Source: Ligilactobacillus hayakitensis DSM 18933 = JCM 14209
GTDB lineage: Bacteria; Bacillota; Bacilli; Lactobacillales; Lactobacillaceae
DNA length: 35,579 bases
Reading direction: 5' to 3'
NCBI RefSeq assembly: GCF_000615845.1
Contig: NZ_BAML01000016.1
Span: forward strand, 1 to 35,579
Below the pieces are notes generated by a model that worked only from the letters and a program-made list of their open reading frames with translations, was not told the origin of the DNA and did not search any database. Below are positions 7,632-16,388 of this stretch, in pieces; within the stretch, counting starts at the first letter, position 1; every line of letters begins with the position of its first letter. The position numbers and the translations under genes were made by a program.

Positions 7632-9020
7632 GTGATTACAATTAACAAAACAATGACATGGTCTGTCGCAGGAATTGGTGCCATCTTATTAGCGTGTGGT
7701 GGATCATATTTTTACCAAAATACACATTTTAATAAAAATGTACAAATTAATGGGGTAAACGTCGGCGGACTTTCAGTAAAAAAAGCAACACAAAAAGTCC
7801 AAAGTACTCCATTAAACAACTCTGTTTACTTGGATAACAAACTTATCTTTAAAGGACAAGAAAAAGTATCAGAGGCAAGTCAAGTATCTGAAACAGATGT
7901 TAAACAAGTATTTTCAAAACAATTTAGCTTCTTTCCAAGTTCAAAGGATATCAACTACCAAATTAATGGCACAAATGAAAATAACTATCGTAAAACAACG
8001 CTTAAAAATGCCGTTCAAGCTAAATTAGCCAGTGCTAATGAAACACGCACTGCTCCAGTTGATGCTTATGCCCAATTAAAAGATGGTAAAGTGAGTGTTG
8101 TTAACGCTAAAAAAGGAAATTTATATGATATTGATAAAATCATGAAGGAATATGATTCTCAATTAAACGACAACCAAATCAAATTATCTACTGCGTATGT
8201 TCAACCATTAAGTGCTGATAGTAAAAAAATCGCAACTGATAAGGCTAAGTTAAGTGAACTTTCTAAACAAAAAATTGATTACAAAGTTCAAGATAAGACT
8301 TACCAATTAGCAGCTGCTGATGTAATTAATTCAGCAACTATTAAAGATGGTAAATTTAGCTTTAATACTGAAAAGTTAAATAAAAAAATCGCTGCTATTA
8401 ACAAAGCACAAGGAACTCTAAACAAAAACTTAAAATTCCATACAACAAATGGAAATAACATTACCTTAGAAAAAGGATCCTACGGTTGGGCTTTGAGTGA
8501 AAAGAAAGCCGCTAAAACAATCACAACTGCTTTTAAAGAAAAGAAATCTAGTGTCGATGCCAAAGACGACACTTATGGTGAAGGTTACAACACTAAAGGA
8601 ACTGGCTATTCCGTTACATCAAACAACGGTATCGGTGACAACTATGTTGAAATTTCGTTGGCACAACAACATGTTTGGGTATATCGTAACGGTAAACAAG
8701 TCGCTTCTATCAATATTGTTTCTGGGACTAATGATGGTTACTACAACACACCAAAAGGTCTTTACTATGTAATGTACAAGCAAACAAATACGGTTTTACG
8801 TGGTCGTAACGCTGATAACAGTGCTTATGCAAGTCCTGTAAGTCGTTGGGCTCCATTTACACTTGATGGTTGTGGATTCCACGATGCAAGTTGGCGTTCA
8901 AACTGGAGTTCAACCGCATACTTAAGTAATGGATCACACGGATGTATCAACATTCGTCCATCACAAGTAAATATGGTTTACGACAACATTACTGAAAACG
9001 AACCAGTTGTTATTTACTAA
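7632..9020 (+). CDS. L,D-transpeptidase (YkuD domain) with N-terminal peptidoglycan-binding domain
   Basis: A 462-residue cell-wall enzyme that would form 3-3 peptide cross-links or otherwise act on stem peptides outside the membrane. An N-terminal membrane anchor (about residues 9-28) is followed by a PG_binding_4-like region beginning INGVNVGGLSVKKA and a C-terminal YkuD domain. The catalytic motif is SHGCINIRPS with Cys about residue 438 and the conserved His 2 residues before it; a second His is near 417 (CGFHDASW). The start is uncertain: the GTG at 7632 overlaps the only Shine-Dalgarno-like GGGGTGAT (7629-7636). An ATG lies at 7653 with poor spacing, and an ATT at 7641 has ideal spacing. 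Own promoter and terminator indicate a single-gene unit. Confidence 0.9.
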   Translation: MITINKTMTWSVAGIGAILLACGGSYFYQNTHFNKNVQINGVNVGGLSVKKATQKVQSTPLNNSVYLDNKLIFKGQEKVSEASQVSETDVKQVFSKQFSFFPSSKDINYQINGTNENNYRKTTLKNAVQAKLASANETRTAPVDAYAQLKDGKVSVVNAKKGNLYDIDKIMKEYDSQLNDNQIKLSTAYVQPLSADSKKIATDKAKLSELSKQKIDYKVQDKTYQLAAADVINSATIKDGKFSFNTEKLNKKIAAINKAQGTLNKNLKFHTTNGNNITLEKGSYGWALSEKKAAKTITTAFKEKKSSVDAKDDTYGEGYNTKGTGYSVTSNNGIGDNYVEISLAQQHVWVYRNGKQVASINIVSGTNDGYYNTPKGLYYVMYKQTNTVLRGRNADNSAYASPVSRWAPFTLDGCGFHDASWRSNWSSTAYLSNGSHGCINIRPSQVNMVYDNITENEPVVIY

Positions 9021-9030
9021 TTAATACTCC

Positions 9031-9063
9031 AAGAAGGGATGACATTTCATTCCTTCTTTTTTT
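9031..9063 (+). terminator. Terminator of the L,D-transpeptidase gene
   Basis: Stem AAGAAGGGATGA with TTCATTCCTTCTT around a 3-base loop, followed by T-rich sequence. Confidence 0.85.
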
Positions 9064-9069
9064 GCTATC

Positions 9070-9103
9070 ATTGTTAACCTTTTTAGAAAATTTAGTTGAC
9101 AAT
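9070..9103 (+). promoter_or_regulatory. BirA (biotin repressor) operator overlapping the bioY promoter
   Basis: ATTGTTAAC, a 16-base spacer and GTTGACAAT form an inverted repeat with one mismatch. This matches the Firmicute BirA operator design (TTGTTAAC-N-GTTAACAA). The right arm contains the -35 TTGACA (9096-9101); with a 17-base spacer the -10 is TAAACT (9119-9124). Bound BirA-biotinyl-AMP would block RNA polymerase when biotin is plentiful. Confidence 0.85.
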
Positions 9104-9162
9104 GTAAGTAGAGAATTCTAAACTTAGACTAAATCTAATTATAAATTAATAAGAGGTTACAT

Positions 9163-9684
9163 ATGTCTTATTCAACCAATAAATTAACTCAGTCCGCAAT
9201 CTTACTTGCGCTCTTAATTATTTGTTCTCAACTAACAATTCCACTCCCAATAATTCCTTTTACCCTCCAAACTTTAGCGGTAGGGATAATCGCAACTATT
9301 TTACCTTTAAAAAACGCGTTGCTTGTAATCTTGACTTATCTACTTATGGGATTAGTTGGTTTACCAGTTTTTTCCAATTTCAAAGCGGGAATCGGCGTTT
9401 TTTATAGTCCTGTTGGCGGATATCTTGTGGGCTTTTTCCTATATGTTATTATTACTGCTGGTAGTTTACGTTTTTTTAAACCTACCCCTATCACCATTTT
9501 TTTAACTAACCTTTTAGGCGCAACAGTCCAATTAGTATTTGGTGGTCTTTGGATGATGTTTTTATCTAAATTATCCTTAACAACCGCTATTAGCGTAGGC
9601 ATCATCCCCTTTATCATTCCCGGAATTATCAAAATTTTGGTAATTTGCTTAATTACTCCACGAATTTTAAAATTTGCTAAATAA
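9163..9684 (+). CDS. bioY: Biotin transporter BioY (ECF substrate-binding S component)
   Basis: A 173-residue membrane protein with about six hydrophobic helices, the substrate-specific component of an energy-coupling factor importer for biotin. Family signals are QLTIPLPIIPFTLQTLAV near the N-terminus, LLMGLVGLPVFSNFKAGIG and the SPVGGYLVGF segment. The length is slightly short of the usual 180-200 but complete. ATG at 9163 with AAGAGG upstream. No ecfA/ecfT genes are adjacent, so the shared Lactobacillus-type ECF module encoded elsewhere would energise it. The operator at 9070-9103 independently supports biotin regulation. Confidence 0.93.
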   Translation: MSYSTNKLTQSAILLALLIICSQLTIPLPIIPFTLQTLAVGIIATILPLKNALLVILTYLLMGLVGLPVFSNFKAGIGVFYSPVGGYLVGFFLYVIITAGSLRFFKPTPITIFLTNLLGATVQLVFGGLWMMFLSKLSLTTAISVGIIPFIIPGIIKILVICLITPRILKFAK

Positions 9685-9716
9685 AAAACTAGAGCTCAAA
9701 TTTTGCTCTAGTTTTT
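9683..9716. terminator. Bidirectional terminator between bioY and the GNAT gene
   Basis: AAAAACTAGAGC and GCTCTAGTTTTT around an 8-11 base loop, located between two convergent stop codons. Confidence 0.88.
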
Positions 9717-9719
9717 CTT

Positions 9720-10277
9720 TTATTCATTAACTTCTTTTACTTTTATCGGTAAATAATAAGCTTGACGCCCCTTCATAAAGCGATGCATCAATTCTGGATA
9801 CAACTGCGCCTTCACCTTTTCATTTGGACTCAAGAAATCATAATTTACGCCGCCTTTTTCAATACTAATAAAACCTGACTTGGTAAAGCCATTTCGTGCA
9901 TAGAATTTTTGTCGGCGAATTCTTTGTTCATTATTGGGGGCCAATTTTCCTGGTCGTTCCGCACTTAAACCGATAATTCGATCAGCATAACGTTCTTTAA
10001 TCGCTGTAAGTGCTTGACTGCCAAAGCCTTTTGCTTGAAATTTTGGATCAATCGCTAAGAAAAACACATACGCGATTTTTTTACTTAAAACCGTATAAAA
10101 GAACCCTACCCATTGATCATTGTGATAAAGACTGCAAAATTCCGCTTTATTTTGATTAGCACGCATTTTTAAAAACCAGAGGGGTAATTGTTCCACTTTA
10201 GGGAAAACTTCCTCATATACGCGTTTAATTGCCTTAAAATCCGAAGACTTAGTCTTAATTGGTTTTACGACTAACAT
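9720..10277 (-). CDS. GNAT family N-acetyltransferase
   Basis: A 185-residue cytosolic protein of the GCN5-related acetyltransferase fold. The acetyl-CoA-binding motif A is seen as LAIDPKFQAKGFGSQAL (Q-x-K-G-x-G), followed by a FYARNGF motif typical of the last strand-helix unit. The substrate cannot be told. ATG at 10277 is preceded by GGAAGGTGAC. The gene starts 14 bases after the stop of the ThrE-like exporter gene, so the two are very likely co-transcribed. Terminator at 9683-9716. Confidence 0.85.
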   Translation of the reverse strand: MLVVKPIKTKSSDFKAIKRVYEEVFPKVEQLPLWFLKMRANQNKAEFCSLYHNDQWVGFFYTVLSKKIAYVFFLAIDPKFQAKGFGSQALTAIKERYADRIIGLSAERPGKLAPNNEQRIRRQKFYARNGFTKSGFISIEKGGVNYDFLSPNEKVKAQLYPELMHRFMKGRQAYYLPIKVKEVNE

Positions 10278-10291
10278 TTAAGTCACCTTCC

Positions 10292-11638
10292 TTAATCACA
10301 ATGCCGCCATTTTTTATCTGTAAGGATTCGCGCTGCAATTAATCCCAATGGTAAAAACATTACTATTAATGCCGCTTTTGTTAACCATAAACTTCCATCA
10401 CTTAAAGAAGTCATTCCGATGTTATATACCGCACGATACATGTATAATCCCGGAACCATGATTACAATCGCAGGGACTGTCAATGAAATACGCGGATAAC
10501 CTTTACCAAATTCCGCGAGTATTCCGGCAATAAAAGCACCAATAAACGCTGCAGCTCCGGCAGGAATATTAGTTAAATCAACCAATTCCAAGCGCACCGT
10601 ATTAGCAATTGCTCCGATAAATCCAGCAATCATCGCCATCTTAACGGTACTATTAAACATCATTGAAAATCCAAATACCCCCACAAAACTTGCTAGTAAA
10701 CGTAAAATAATCATTAACCCTAAACTTAAATTTTGGGGTACAAAATTTTCTGGAGTCAAATTAACAATTAAAGCAACCACCCAACCGACTAGCGTAGCAA
10801 CGCCAATAATCGTAATCGCATGCGCTAAGCGTTCTAGTCCTGAACGCATATCGGATTTAGCAATATCTAATCCACTAGTAATAAAGGGAAATCCCGGGAT
10901 GACAAACAACATTGCCCCGATATAGCCGGCTTGGTGTTGTGATGAAATATGAAATGCTATTTCTAATGCGCGAAAGACCAACGTATATGATAGGCACGCA
11001 CAAGCCACACTCACCGCAATGCAAGCGAATAAGGTTAATTTCTTTTCAAGCATTTTTTTGCGGATAAAATTCCCAATTCCGGCCCCAACAAAGGAACCAA
11101 GCATTTCAATCGGACCTCCACCAAGTAAAAATACAAAGGCGCTACATGCAAATGCGGCTGCAAATCCAACAAGGGTTGCGGAGTAATTCCCTGATTTTTT
11201 TTGAATTTCATCTAATATATTATGGATTCTTTCAATCGAAACTGCCGAGCCGCCATTTTTGAAGTCATCAACCAATTGTTCCATTTCCGCCAATTTATCC
11301 GTATTAACCCCCGTTGACCCGAGTGCCAAAGCTTGAGTATAACTATTTCCTTGCTTATCAATACATGTATATTCCAAGGATAATAATCCCACATCGGCAG
11401 AACATGCTAGGTCAAATTCACGGGCAATCTCATTCATTGATTTTCGTACACGCCAAGCTCCCGTTCCATAAGATAGCAACATCAATCCAACTCTTCCAAC
11501 TAAAGTTGCTTTTTCTTTTAATGATGCTGTTTTAGCTGATTTTTCTTGATCACTTGTAAAGTTATGCCATGGTATTGGCATATGATGATGACTCAACAAG
11601 GATGATTTATATGCTTCCATGGTCATCTTATTACTCAT
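10292..11638 (-). CDS. ThrE-type threonine/serine exporter (full-length fused form)
   Basis: A 448-residue protein with an N-terminal cytosolic region and about ten hydrophobic segments. The N-terminal half carries the ThrE/DUF1212 pattern (GRVGLMLLSYGTGAWRVRKS, then a region with SVERIH-like helix and a membrane bundle). The C-terminal half matches the ThrE_2/DUF3815 part (PAGAAAFIGAFIAGILAEFG, VPGLYMYRAVY). This is the fused full-length form, unlike the split YjjP/YjjB pair. It would export Thr/Ser by proton antiport. A -10-like TATAAT lies about 25 bases upstream, beside the terminator of the neighbouring gene. Co-transcribed with the downstream GNAT gene. Confidence 0.85.
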   Translation of the reverse strand: MSNKMTMEAYKSSLLSHHHMPIPWHNFTSDQEKSAKTASLKEKATLVGRVGLMLLSYGTGAWRVRKSMNEIAREFDLACSADVGLLSLEYTCIDKQGNSYTQALALGSTGVNTDKLAEMEQLVDDFKNGGSAVSIERIHNILDEIQKKSGNYSATLVGFAAAFACSAFVFLLGGGPIEMLGSFVGAGIGNFIRKKMLEKKLTLFACIAVSVACACLSYTLVFRALEIAFHISSQHQAGYIGAMLFVIPGFPFITSGLDIAKSDMRSGLERLAHAITIIGVATLVGWVVALIVNLTPENFVPQNLSLGLMIILRLLASFVGVFGFSMMFNSTVKMAMIAGFIGAIANTVRLELVDLTNIPAGAAAFIGAFIAGILAEFGKGYPRISLTVPAIVIMVPGLYMYRAVYNIGMTSLSDGSLWLTKAALIVMFLPLGLIAARILTDKKWRHCD

Positions 11639-11680
11639 TTTTAATCCCCCAAATATTGATTATAATATCCCTATTATAAC

Positions 11681-11716
11681 AAAAAAATCTAAGCCCGTAT
11701 AAACGAGCTTAGATTT
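11681..11716 (-). terminator. Terminator of the GlcU-type permease gene
   Basis: AAATCTAAGC and GCTTAGATTT form a 10-bp stem with additional CG pairing; minus-strand reading gives a T7 tail. Confidence 0.88.
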
Positions 11717-11724
11717 AATAATGT

Positions 11725-12591
11725 TTAGATAAAACCAGTCATTACACTACCGATAACGATAAGTGCTAAACCAGCGATTGTAAATTTCAATTCTGTTGCA
11801 GTTTTCTTTTCGTGTAAGAATACCATACCACCGATTGTTGAAATCAATACACATAATTGTGTAAAGATAAAGGCAGTAGTTGATCCGTTTGCTTGTGCTG
11901 AGAAGATGTATGCATAAGCTGCAATTCCCCAAGCAGCACCAGGAATCATACCTAACCAAGTTGATTTAGCAGAAAATTCCTTAGCTTGTTTTGAGAATAA
12001 CACATATAATGAAGCACCACATAAAATCCCTAAAGTTTCAGGTAAGAATAATGATTGTGGTGATACTTCCTTAACTTGTGGTAAGTTAGGGAATGAACTA
12101 TATACCCAGTAACCAATTGTTGTTACTCCAAGGAATAACACATCTTTAACTGAAGCTGTACCACCATCACGATCGTCTGTTTTTGCTGTTAAAATAACCC
12201 CTAAAACAACGATTGCTAAAGCAATGATACCTAATGTTTTAGCTTGGACACCTTTCCAGTCACCCAAAAATAACATCCCGATAATTGAGTTACCAACTAA
12301 TTGTAAACCTGTTGAAATAGGCATTGTAGTTGTAACACCCATACGTTCTGGACGCATTGAAACAAATTGACCTAATTGACCAATTGTCCATAATGCACCT
12401 GCAATAAATGCAATGATGAAACTTTGCATGTCCATTGCTGGTTTTGTAAAAATAAATACCAACAATCCAACTAAAGTTGCACCTAAACCTGTTCCCAAAA
12501 TTTGGTTACTTGGATTACCGCCAGTCTTGCTAGCAATAAGTGGGAAAATCCCCCAACCAATAGCGGGAATTAAAGCAATAAGAATATTCAA
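11725..12591 (-). CDS. Glucose uptake protein, GRP transporter family (GlcU/RbsU-like)
   Basis: A 288-residue protein with ten hydrophobic segments, the DMT-superfamily glucose/ribose porter fold. The N-terminus MNILIALIPAIGWGIFPLIA and the PGAAWGIAAYAYIFSAQANG segment are characteristic. It would bring in sugar by proton symport, independent of the phosphotransferase system. I chose TTG at 12591 because GAGGTGG lies 6 bases before it and the length then equals the family; the longer frame to 12642 has no site. Promoter TTGATT-16-TAAAAT at 12648-12675; a degenerate cre lies at 12615-12630, suggesting carbon control. Single-gene unit with terminator 11681-11716. Confidence 0.87.
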   Translation of the reverse strand: MNILIALIPAIGWGIFPLIASKTGGNPSNQILGTGLGATLVGLLVFIFTKPAMDMQSFIIAFIAGALWTIGQLGQFVSMRPERMGVTTTMPISTGLQLVGNSIIGMLFLGDWKGVQAKTLGIIALAIVVLGVILTAKTDDRDGGTASVKDVLFLGVTTIGYWVYSSFPNLPQVKEVSPQSLFLPETLGILCGASLYVLFSKQAKEFSAKSTWLGMIPGAAWGIAAYAYIFSAQANGSTTAFIFTQLCVLISTIGGMVFLHEKKTATELKFTIAGLALIVIGSVMTGFI

Positions 12592-12614
12592 TTTTTCCAC
12601 CTCATAGTCTCTCT

Positions 12615-12630
12615 TATATACCGCTTTCAT
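12615..12630 (-). promoter_or_regulatory. Possible CcpA cre site
   Basis: ATGAAAGCGGTATATA on the minus strand fits 14 of 16 positions of the loose cre consensus WTGNNARCGNWWWCAW. It lies 10-25 bases downstream of the predicted transcription start, where binding would block elongation. Confidence 0.4.
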
Positions 12631-12647
12631 TTTAAACGACAATATAT

Positions 12648-12675
12648 ATTTTACCTAAAATACGAAATAAATCAA
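12648..12675 (-). promoter_or_regulatory. Promoter of the GlcU-type permease gene
   Basis: On the minus strand TTGATT, 16-base spacer, TAAAAT. Confidence 0.55.
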
Positions 12676-12750
12676 GATGTAAACACTTTCTTTTTTGGAT
12701 AATTATAAATTTTTAGGATAGTATAGATATAATTTGACTCAGAAAATTAA

Positions 12751-12777
12751 AAAAACCGAAATTTCTTTCGGTTTTTC
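12751..12777 (-). terminator. Terminator of the murE-aslA-racD unit
   Basis: AAAAACCGAAA and TTTCGGTTTTT around a TTTC loop, directly after the racemase stop. Confidence 0.9.
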
Positions 12778-12779
12778 AT

Positions 12780-13490
12780 TTAATTTTTTCGATTTTCCAA
12801 GGCCAATTCAATTGTTTTATCAACTAAAATTGATTGACTATCGATAATAGGTAAATCTTCAATTGGTTCTCTTTCTTGTGCCAATGATAATTCAGTACAA
12901 CCTAAGATAACCACGTCACAATCCATTTTTTCTAACATATCAAGCACAGTTTGGCGATATAATTTCGCATCAACGATATCTTGTTCTTTAATATCATCAT
13001 AAATCAATTCCATCGTCATTGCTTCAATTTCCTTTGATGGTTTTACCAATTCATATCCCGCATCAAGAATTTCTTTATCATAAACACCATCATACAAAGT
13101 CCCTTGTGTTGCGATAATACCAACTTTTTTTGCATTTGGAAACTTATGTTTAATTTCTTGCACTGCTAAACGAGGCATGTGTAGAATCGGCACATCGACC
13201 GCTTCTTGTAATGCATCATAAAAATAATGCGCTGTATTACATGGAAGCGTGAAAAAATCAGGTTTTAAGGCTGCTTGTTGCTTAAAATCTTCGATTAAAG
13301 GTTCCTTAGGGCTAGGTTGGCTATGATTTAAAATATAAGCGGTCCGATCAGGCATTGTTGCATGATTAACCAAAATATAATTTAAATAATCTTGATCCTT
13401 TTTAGCCGGCGTACGTAAATTTAATTGATGAATATAACTTTCAGTTGCCATGGTTCCCATGCCACCAATAATTGTAAAAAAGTTCTTCAC
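12780..13490 (-). CDS. racD: Aspartate/glutamate racemase family protein, probable aspartate racemase
   Basis: A 236-residue PLP-independent racemase, expected to convert L-Asp to D-Asp in the cytosol. Both catalytic cysteines are present in their usual contexts, LPCNTAH (Cys84) and LGCTEL (Cys198), with the N-terminal FFTIIGGMGTMAT motif. I chose GTG at 13490 because AAAGGATGA overlapping the previous gene's stop sits 10 bases before it; a longer TTG-started frame overlaps that gene by 32 bases without a site. The gene follows the D-aspartate ligase by 7 bases, so the neighbourhood says its product is the D-Asp used in the cell-wall cross-bridge. Confidence 0.88.
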   Translation of the reverse strand: MKNFFTIIGGMGTMATESYIHQLNLRTPAKKDQDYLNYILVNHATMPDRTAYILNHSQPSPKEPLIEDFKQQAALKPDFFTLPCNTAHYFYDALQEAVDVPILHMPRLAVQEIKHKFPNAKKVGIIATQGTLYDGVYDKEILDAGYELVKPSKEIEAMTMELIYDDIKEQDIVDAKLYRQTVLDMLEKMDCDVVILGCTELSLAQEREPIEDLPIIDSQSILVDKTIELALENRKN

Positions 13491-13497
13491 GATTTCA

Positions 13498-14748
13498 TCA
13501 TCCTTTATTTTCTTTGAAGTAACGATCAAAATTCTTCACATAATTGTGATTCATCCACTTAATTAATAACCAACGTTTAAAGTTCATATCTTTTGAATAT
13601 TCAAAAGTTGTCCCATAACGACCTTGCTTAATTAATTCAAGTGCATATTTTTTATCTTCATTATCACGCGCATATTTCTTGAAGACCTTCACCGGAACTC
13701 CAAGCCATAAAGCGTGATTTTCTTTGTCTTTGTTTCCATAAACTGTATCTTGATCTTTTAAATCATCTAAAACATAGTCACGAACTACCCAGCTAGCTAA
13801 ATTGTAGCCATCTAAAGTTACGAAAAATGAACTTCTACCTTGGCGAAGGTTAATTTCAAATAACTTATAAGTGTTATCACGACTATCGTATTTCATATCA
13901 AAGTTAGCATAACCAGTAAAGTTAATTGCTTCCAAGAAATTCTTAATACGGTCATAAATATCTTGATTAAACTCTGGTAAGATTGCGACATAATTTCCGA
14001 TTGCAGATGGAGCCGGATCTTCAAGTAATGGGTGACCCATACACATCATTTTAACGTTATGATTACGGTCAACATATGCATTTAAAACGCGCATATTACT
14101 GTCATCACCAGGGATGAAGTCTTGTAAGATAAAGTCTGAAGTATAACCATTCTTATATGCTTGATCAACTACATACTTAAATTCAGCTTCGTCTTTAATA
14201 CGAAAAGCTTTCTTACGGCCTTCAAAGTGAACATCTAACCATTCAACACTATTAGCAGGCTTTAAAGCTACTGGATAATCAAATGGTTGTTCTAATGTAT
14301 CAAGATTTTCGTGCATTTCTTTAGTAATCACGTGTGTTTTTGGATATGGTAAATCATATTTGTCACACATTTCATAGAAACGTTCCTTGTTGTTTAAACT
14401 CTTCAATAAGTCGTAATCAACGTAAGGACATACAAAAACATCTGATAACTCATCTTTGTGTTTTGAAATAAGTTCAGCGTATCCATCCCCACAACCAATT
14501 AAAATTACTGGTTCTTCATGATTACGATAACGTTCTTTAATCTTACGCATTTCTTCAATCCAAACAGGATCTTCGGCAAAACCGTCAATTAATTCAACGT
14601 CTACCACTTTAGTAAAACGTGTTGGGGCTAATTCAACTTGAGCAAATGCTTTAACTGGTTGATGGTATAACTCATAAAAAGAGCGTGCCATCCCATAAAC
14701 GTTAAAGTCACTTCCTAATAAAATTGGTGTAAATGCTGGTGCATTCAT
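13498..14748 (-). CDS. aslA: D-aspartate ligase (ATP-grasp), peptidoglycan cross-bridge
   Basis: A 416-residue ATP-grasp enzyme resembling Asl of Enterococcus faecium and AslA of Lactococcus lactis. That family joins the beta-carboxyl of D-Asp to the epsilon-amino group of the stem-peptide lysine of UDP-MurNAc-pentapeptide. Visible signals: MNAPAFTPILLGSDFNVYG at the start, the ATP-grasp segments YPVALKPANSVEW and ILQDFIPGDDSNMRV, and the metal/ATP site FDMKYDSRDNTYKLFEINLR. The ATG at 14748 starts 2 bases after the murE stop, with GGAGG within the murE end, so translation is likely coupled. Gene order murE-asl-racD makes substrate assignment strong. Confidence 0.92.
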   Translation of the reverse strand: MNAPAFTPILLGSDFNVYGMARSFYELYHQPVKAFAQVELAPTRFTKVVDVELIDGFAEDPVWIEEMRKIKERYRNHEEPVILIGCGDGYAELISKHKDELSDVFVCPYVDYDLLKSLNNKERFYEMCDKYDLPYPKTHVITKEMHENLDTLEQPFDYPVALKPANSVEWLDVHFEGRKKAFRIKDEAEFKYVVDQAYKNGYTSDFILQDFIPGDDSNMRVLNAYVDRNHNVKMMCMGHPLLEDPAPSAIGNYVAILPEFNQDIYDRIKNFLEAINFTGYANFDMKYDSRDNTYKLFEINLRQGRSSFFVTLDGYNLASWVVRDYVLDDLKDQDTVYGNKDKENHALWLGVPVKVFKKYARDNEDKKYALELIKQGRYGTTFEYSKDMNFKRWLLIKWMNHNYVKNFDRYFKENKG

Positions 14749-14750
14749 CT

Positions 14751-16277
14751 TTATAATTCCTCCACAATTCTTTTTGCTACATTAACATCTGATGGATAAG
14801 GAACGTCAATTCCTTTCACCTTTTGATATGGATCTTCCCCTTTACCGGCAAGAACCACAATATCGTCATTATTACTCATTTTAATCGCTTTTTCGATTGC
14901 TTTTTGTCGATCCATTTCATATTCCACTTCAACGCGCTCATGATTAATATAACTATCAATTTCTTGCGCAATTTTCATTGGATCTTCAAATCCTGGATCG
15001 TCCGTGGTTAAAAAGACATGGTTTACTTCTTCGTTTAATGCCTTTCCAAATCCTGGACGCCGAGAAATCCCTTTATCTCCAGGACAACCAACCACTGCAA
15101 TTACTTTTCCTGCATGGGTTTGATTACGTAAAAATGAGAATAACGCCTTTAAACTTGCATAATTATGGGCATAATCAACATAAATGGTCCCATTATTTTT
15201 AGTTTTAATTGTTTCCATTCTTCCTGGAATATGGACTTTTTGCAATTCCTCTTTTGCATCAGCACATTTTGCTCCCCCTAAAGCAGAAGCAATAATTGCA
15301 CTTACGGCGTTACCTTCATTGTAATCTCCAGGAACACTGGATTCATATTTTCCATCTAACGCTAAATTCTTGGCTTTGCTTGATACAGCTTGAAGAGAAA
15401 AATCACTTCGATGTAAATCTTCTAGCTCATTACGATATTCAAAATCTAATGGTACATTAACCTTTGCACCTTTTCTCGCAAATACAAAGATATTTTCAGG
15501 CTGACTCGTAGCTTTGGCAGTGTAATACACATCATCAAAGTAATCAGTCTCACCGTTAATGATAACGGATTTTGAATTAACTAATAACTGTTCTTTACAG
15601 AATAAATAGTCTTCAAAAGTTGGATGTTCATTTCTTCCAATATGATCGGTAGTAATGTTCAAGAAAATTCCCACATCAAACTTCAAGCCATAAACCCTTT
15701 GACGCTTATAAGCTTGCGATGAAACTTCCATCACTAAGTGTGTCATCCCATTATTTACAGCTTGGCGCATATCATGGAATAAATCCAAAGATTCAGGGGT
15801 CGTTAAATCAGATTTAAATCTTTGGGTTGGTTCATTTCCTAAGACACGATCAATGGTTGAAAATAACGCAACTTTATTGTGCGTTGATCTTCTTAGGATA
15901 TGTTCTGCAAAATATGCAGAGGTTGTTTTTCCTTTAGTTCCAGTATATGCAACAATAAATAATTCATTTTGAGGATAATCGTAAAATGCCGCTCCAATAA
16001 GCGCCATTGCTTCTTGGACGTTTTTTACAATAATTCCCGTAATATTAGTTTGTTGTTCATAATTTTTTTCCGCTACATAGGCAGTTGCGCCTTGTTTTAC
16101 CGCAGATACAAGATATTCCGGTTTAAAATTCCCTTTGCAAAAAAATAGGGTATCAGAACTAACCTTTCGTGAATCATACGTAACCTTTCCAAAAGTTAAT
16201 GATTGGTTATTTACAACTTCAACCAAAAGATTATGCTCTTTTAATAAAGTTAAAGCTTCAATGATGTTTAGTGCCAT
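14751..16277 (-). CDS. murE: UDP-MurNAc-tripeptide synthetase MurE, L-lysine type
   Basis: A 508-residue cytosolic Mur ligase adding the third residue of the peptidoglycan stem. Domains in order: an N-terminal UDP-binding part with VTYDSRKV, a central ATPase domain with P-loop GTKGKTT (about 113-119) and SDLTTPE, and a C-terminal ligase domain with HIPGRME and YVDYAHN. The specificity motif reads TTDDPGFEDP rather than the diaminopimelate-type DNPR, indicating L-Lys (or another diamine) addition. The ATG at 16277 has AGAAGG 11 bases upstream; a GTG 12 bases earlier lacks a site. Heads murE-asl-racD; a HesB-like gene lies 111 bases upstream with no terminator between. Confidence 0.93.
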   Translation of the reverse strand: MALNIIEALTLLKEHNLLVEVVNNQSLTFGKVTYDSRKVSSDTLFFCKGNFKPEYLVSAVKQGATAYVAEKNYEQQTNITGIIVKNVQEAMALIGAAFYDYPQNELFIVAYTGTKGKTTSAYFAEHILRRSTHNKVALFSTIDRVLGNEPTQRFKSDLTTPESLDLFHDMRQAVNNGMTHLVMEVSSQAYKRQRVYGLKFDVGIFLNITTDHIGRNEHPTFEDYLFCKEQLLVNSKSVIINGETDYFDDVYYTAKATSQPENIFVFARKGAKVNVPLDFEYRNELEDLHRSDFSLQAVSSKAKNLALDGKYESSVPGDYNEGNAVSAIIASALGGAKCADAKEELQKVHIPGRMETIKTKNNGTIYVDYAHNYASLKALFSFLRNQTHAGKVIAVVGCPGDKGISRRPGFGKALNEEVNHVFLTTDDPGFEDPMKIAQEIDSYINHERVEVEYEMDRQKAIEKAIKMSNNDDIVVLAGKGEDPYQKVKGIDVPYPSDVNVAKRIVEEL

Positions 16278-16388
16278 CAGCTTTTGCACCTTCTAACTCT
16301 TTAAAATTGTCTCACTTTCTATTATTTCATGTTTTCATCAAAAAAGAAATATCCTTCAATAAAGTCCTAAGAAAAACTTTACTTTTAA

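Noticed and set aside
11212-11394. Short frames antisense or out of frame within the ThrE-like gene
   Set aside because: They lie within a conserved transporter frame, with no ribosome site or family match.
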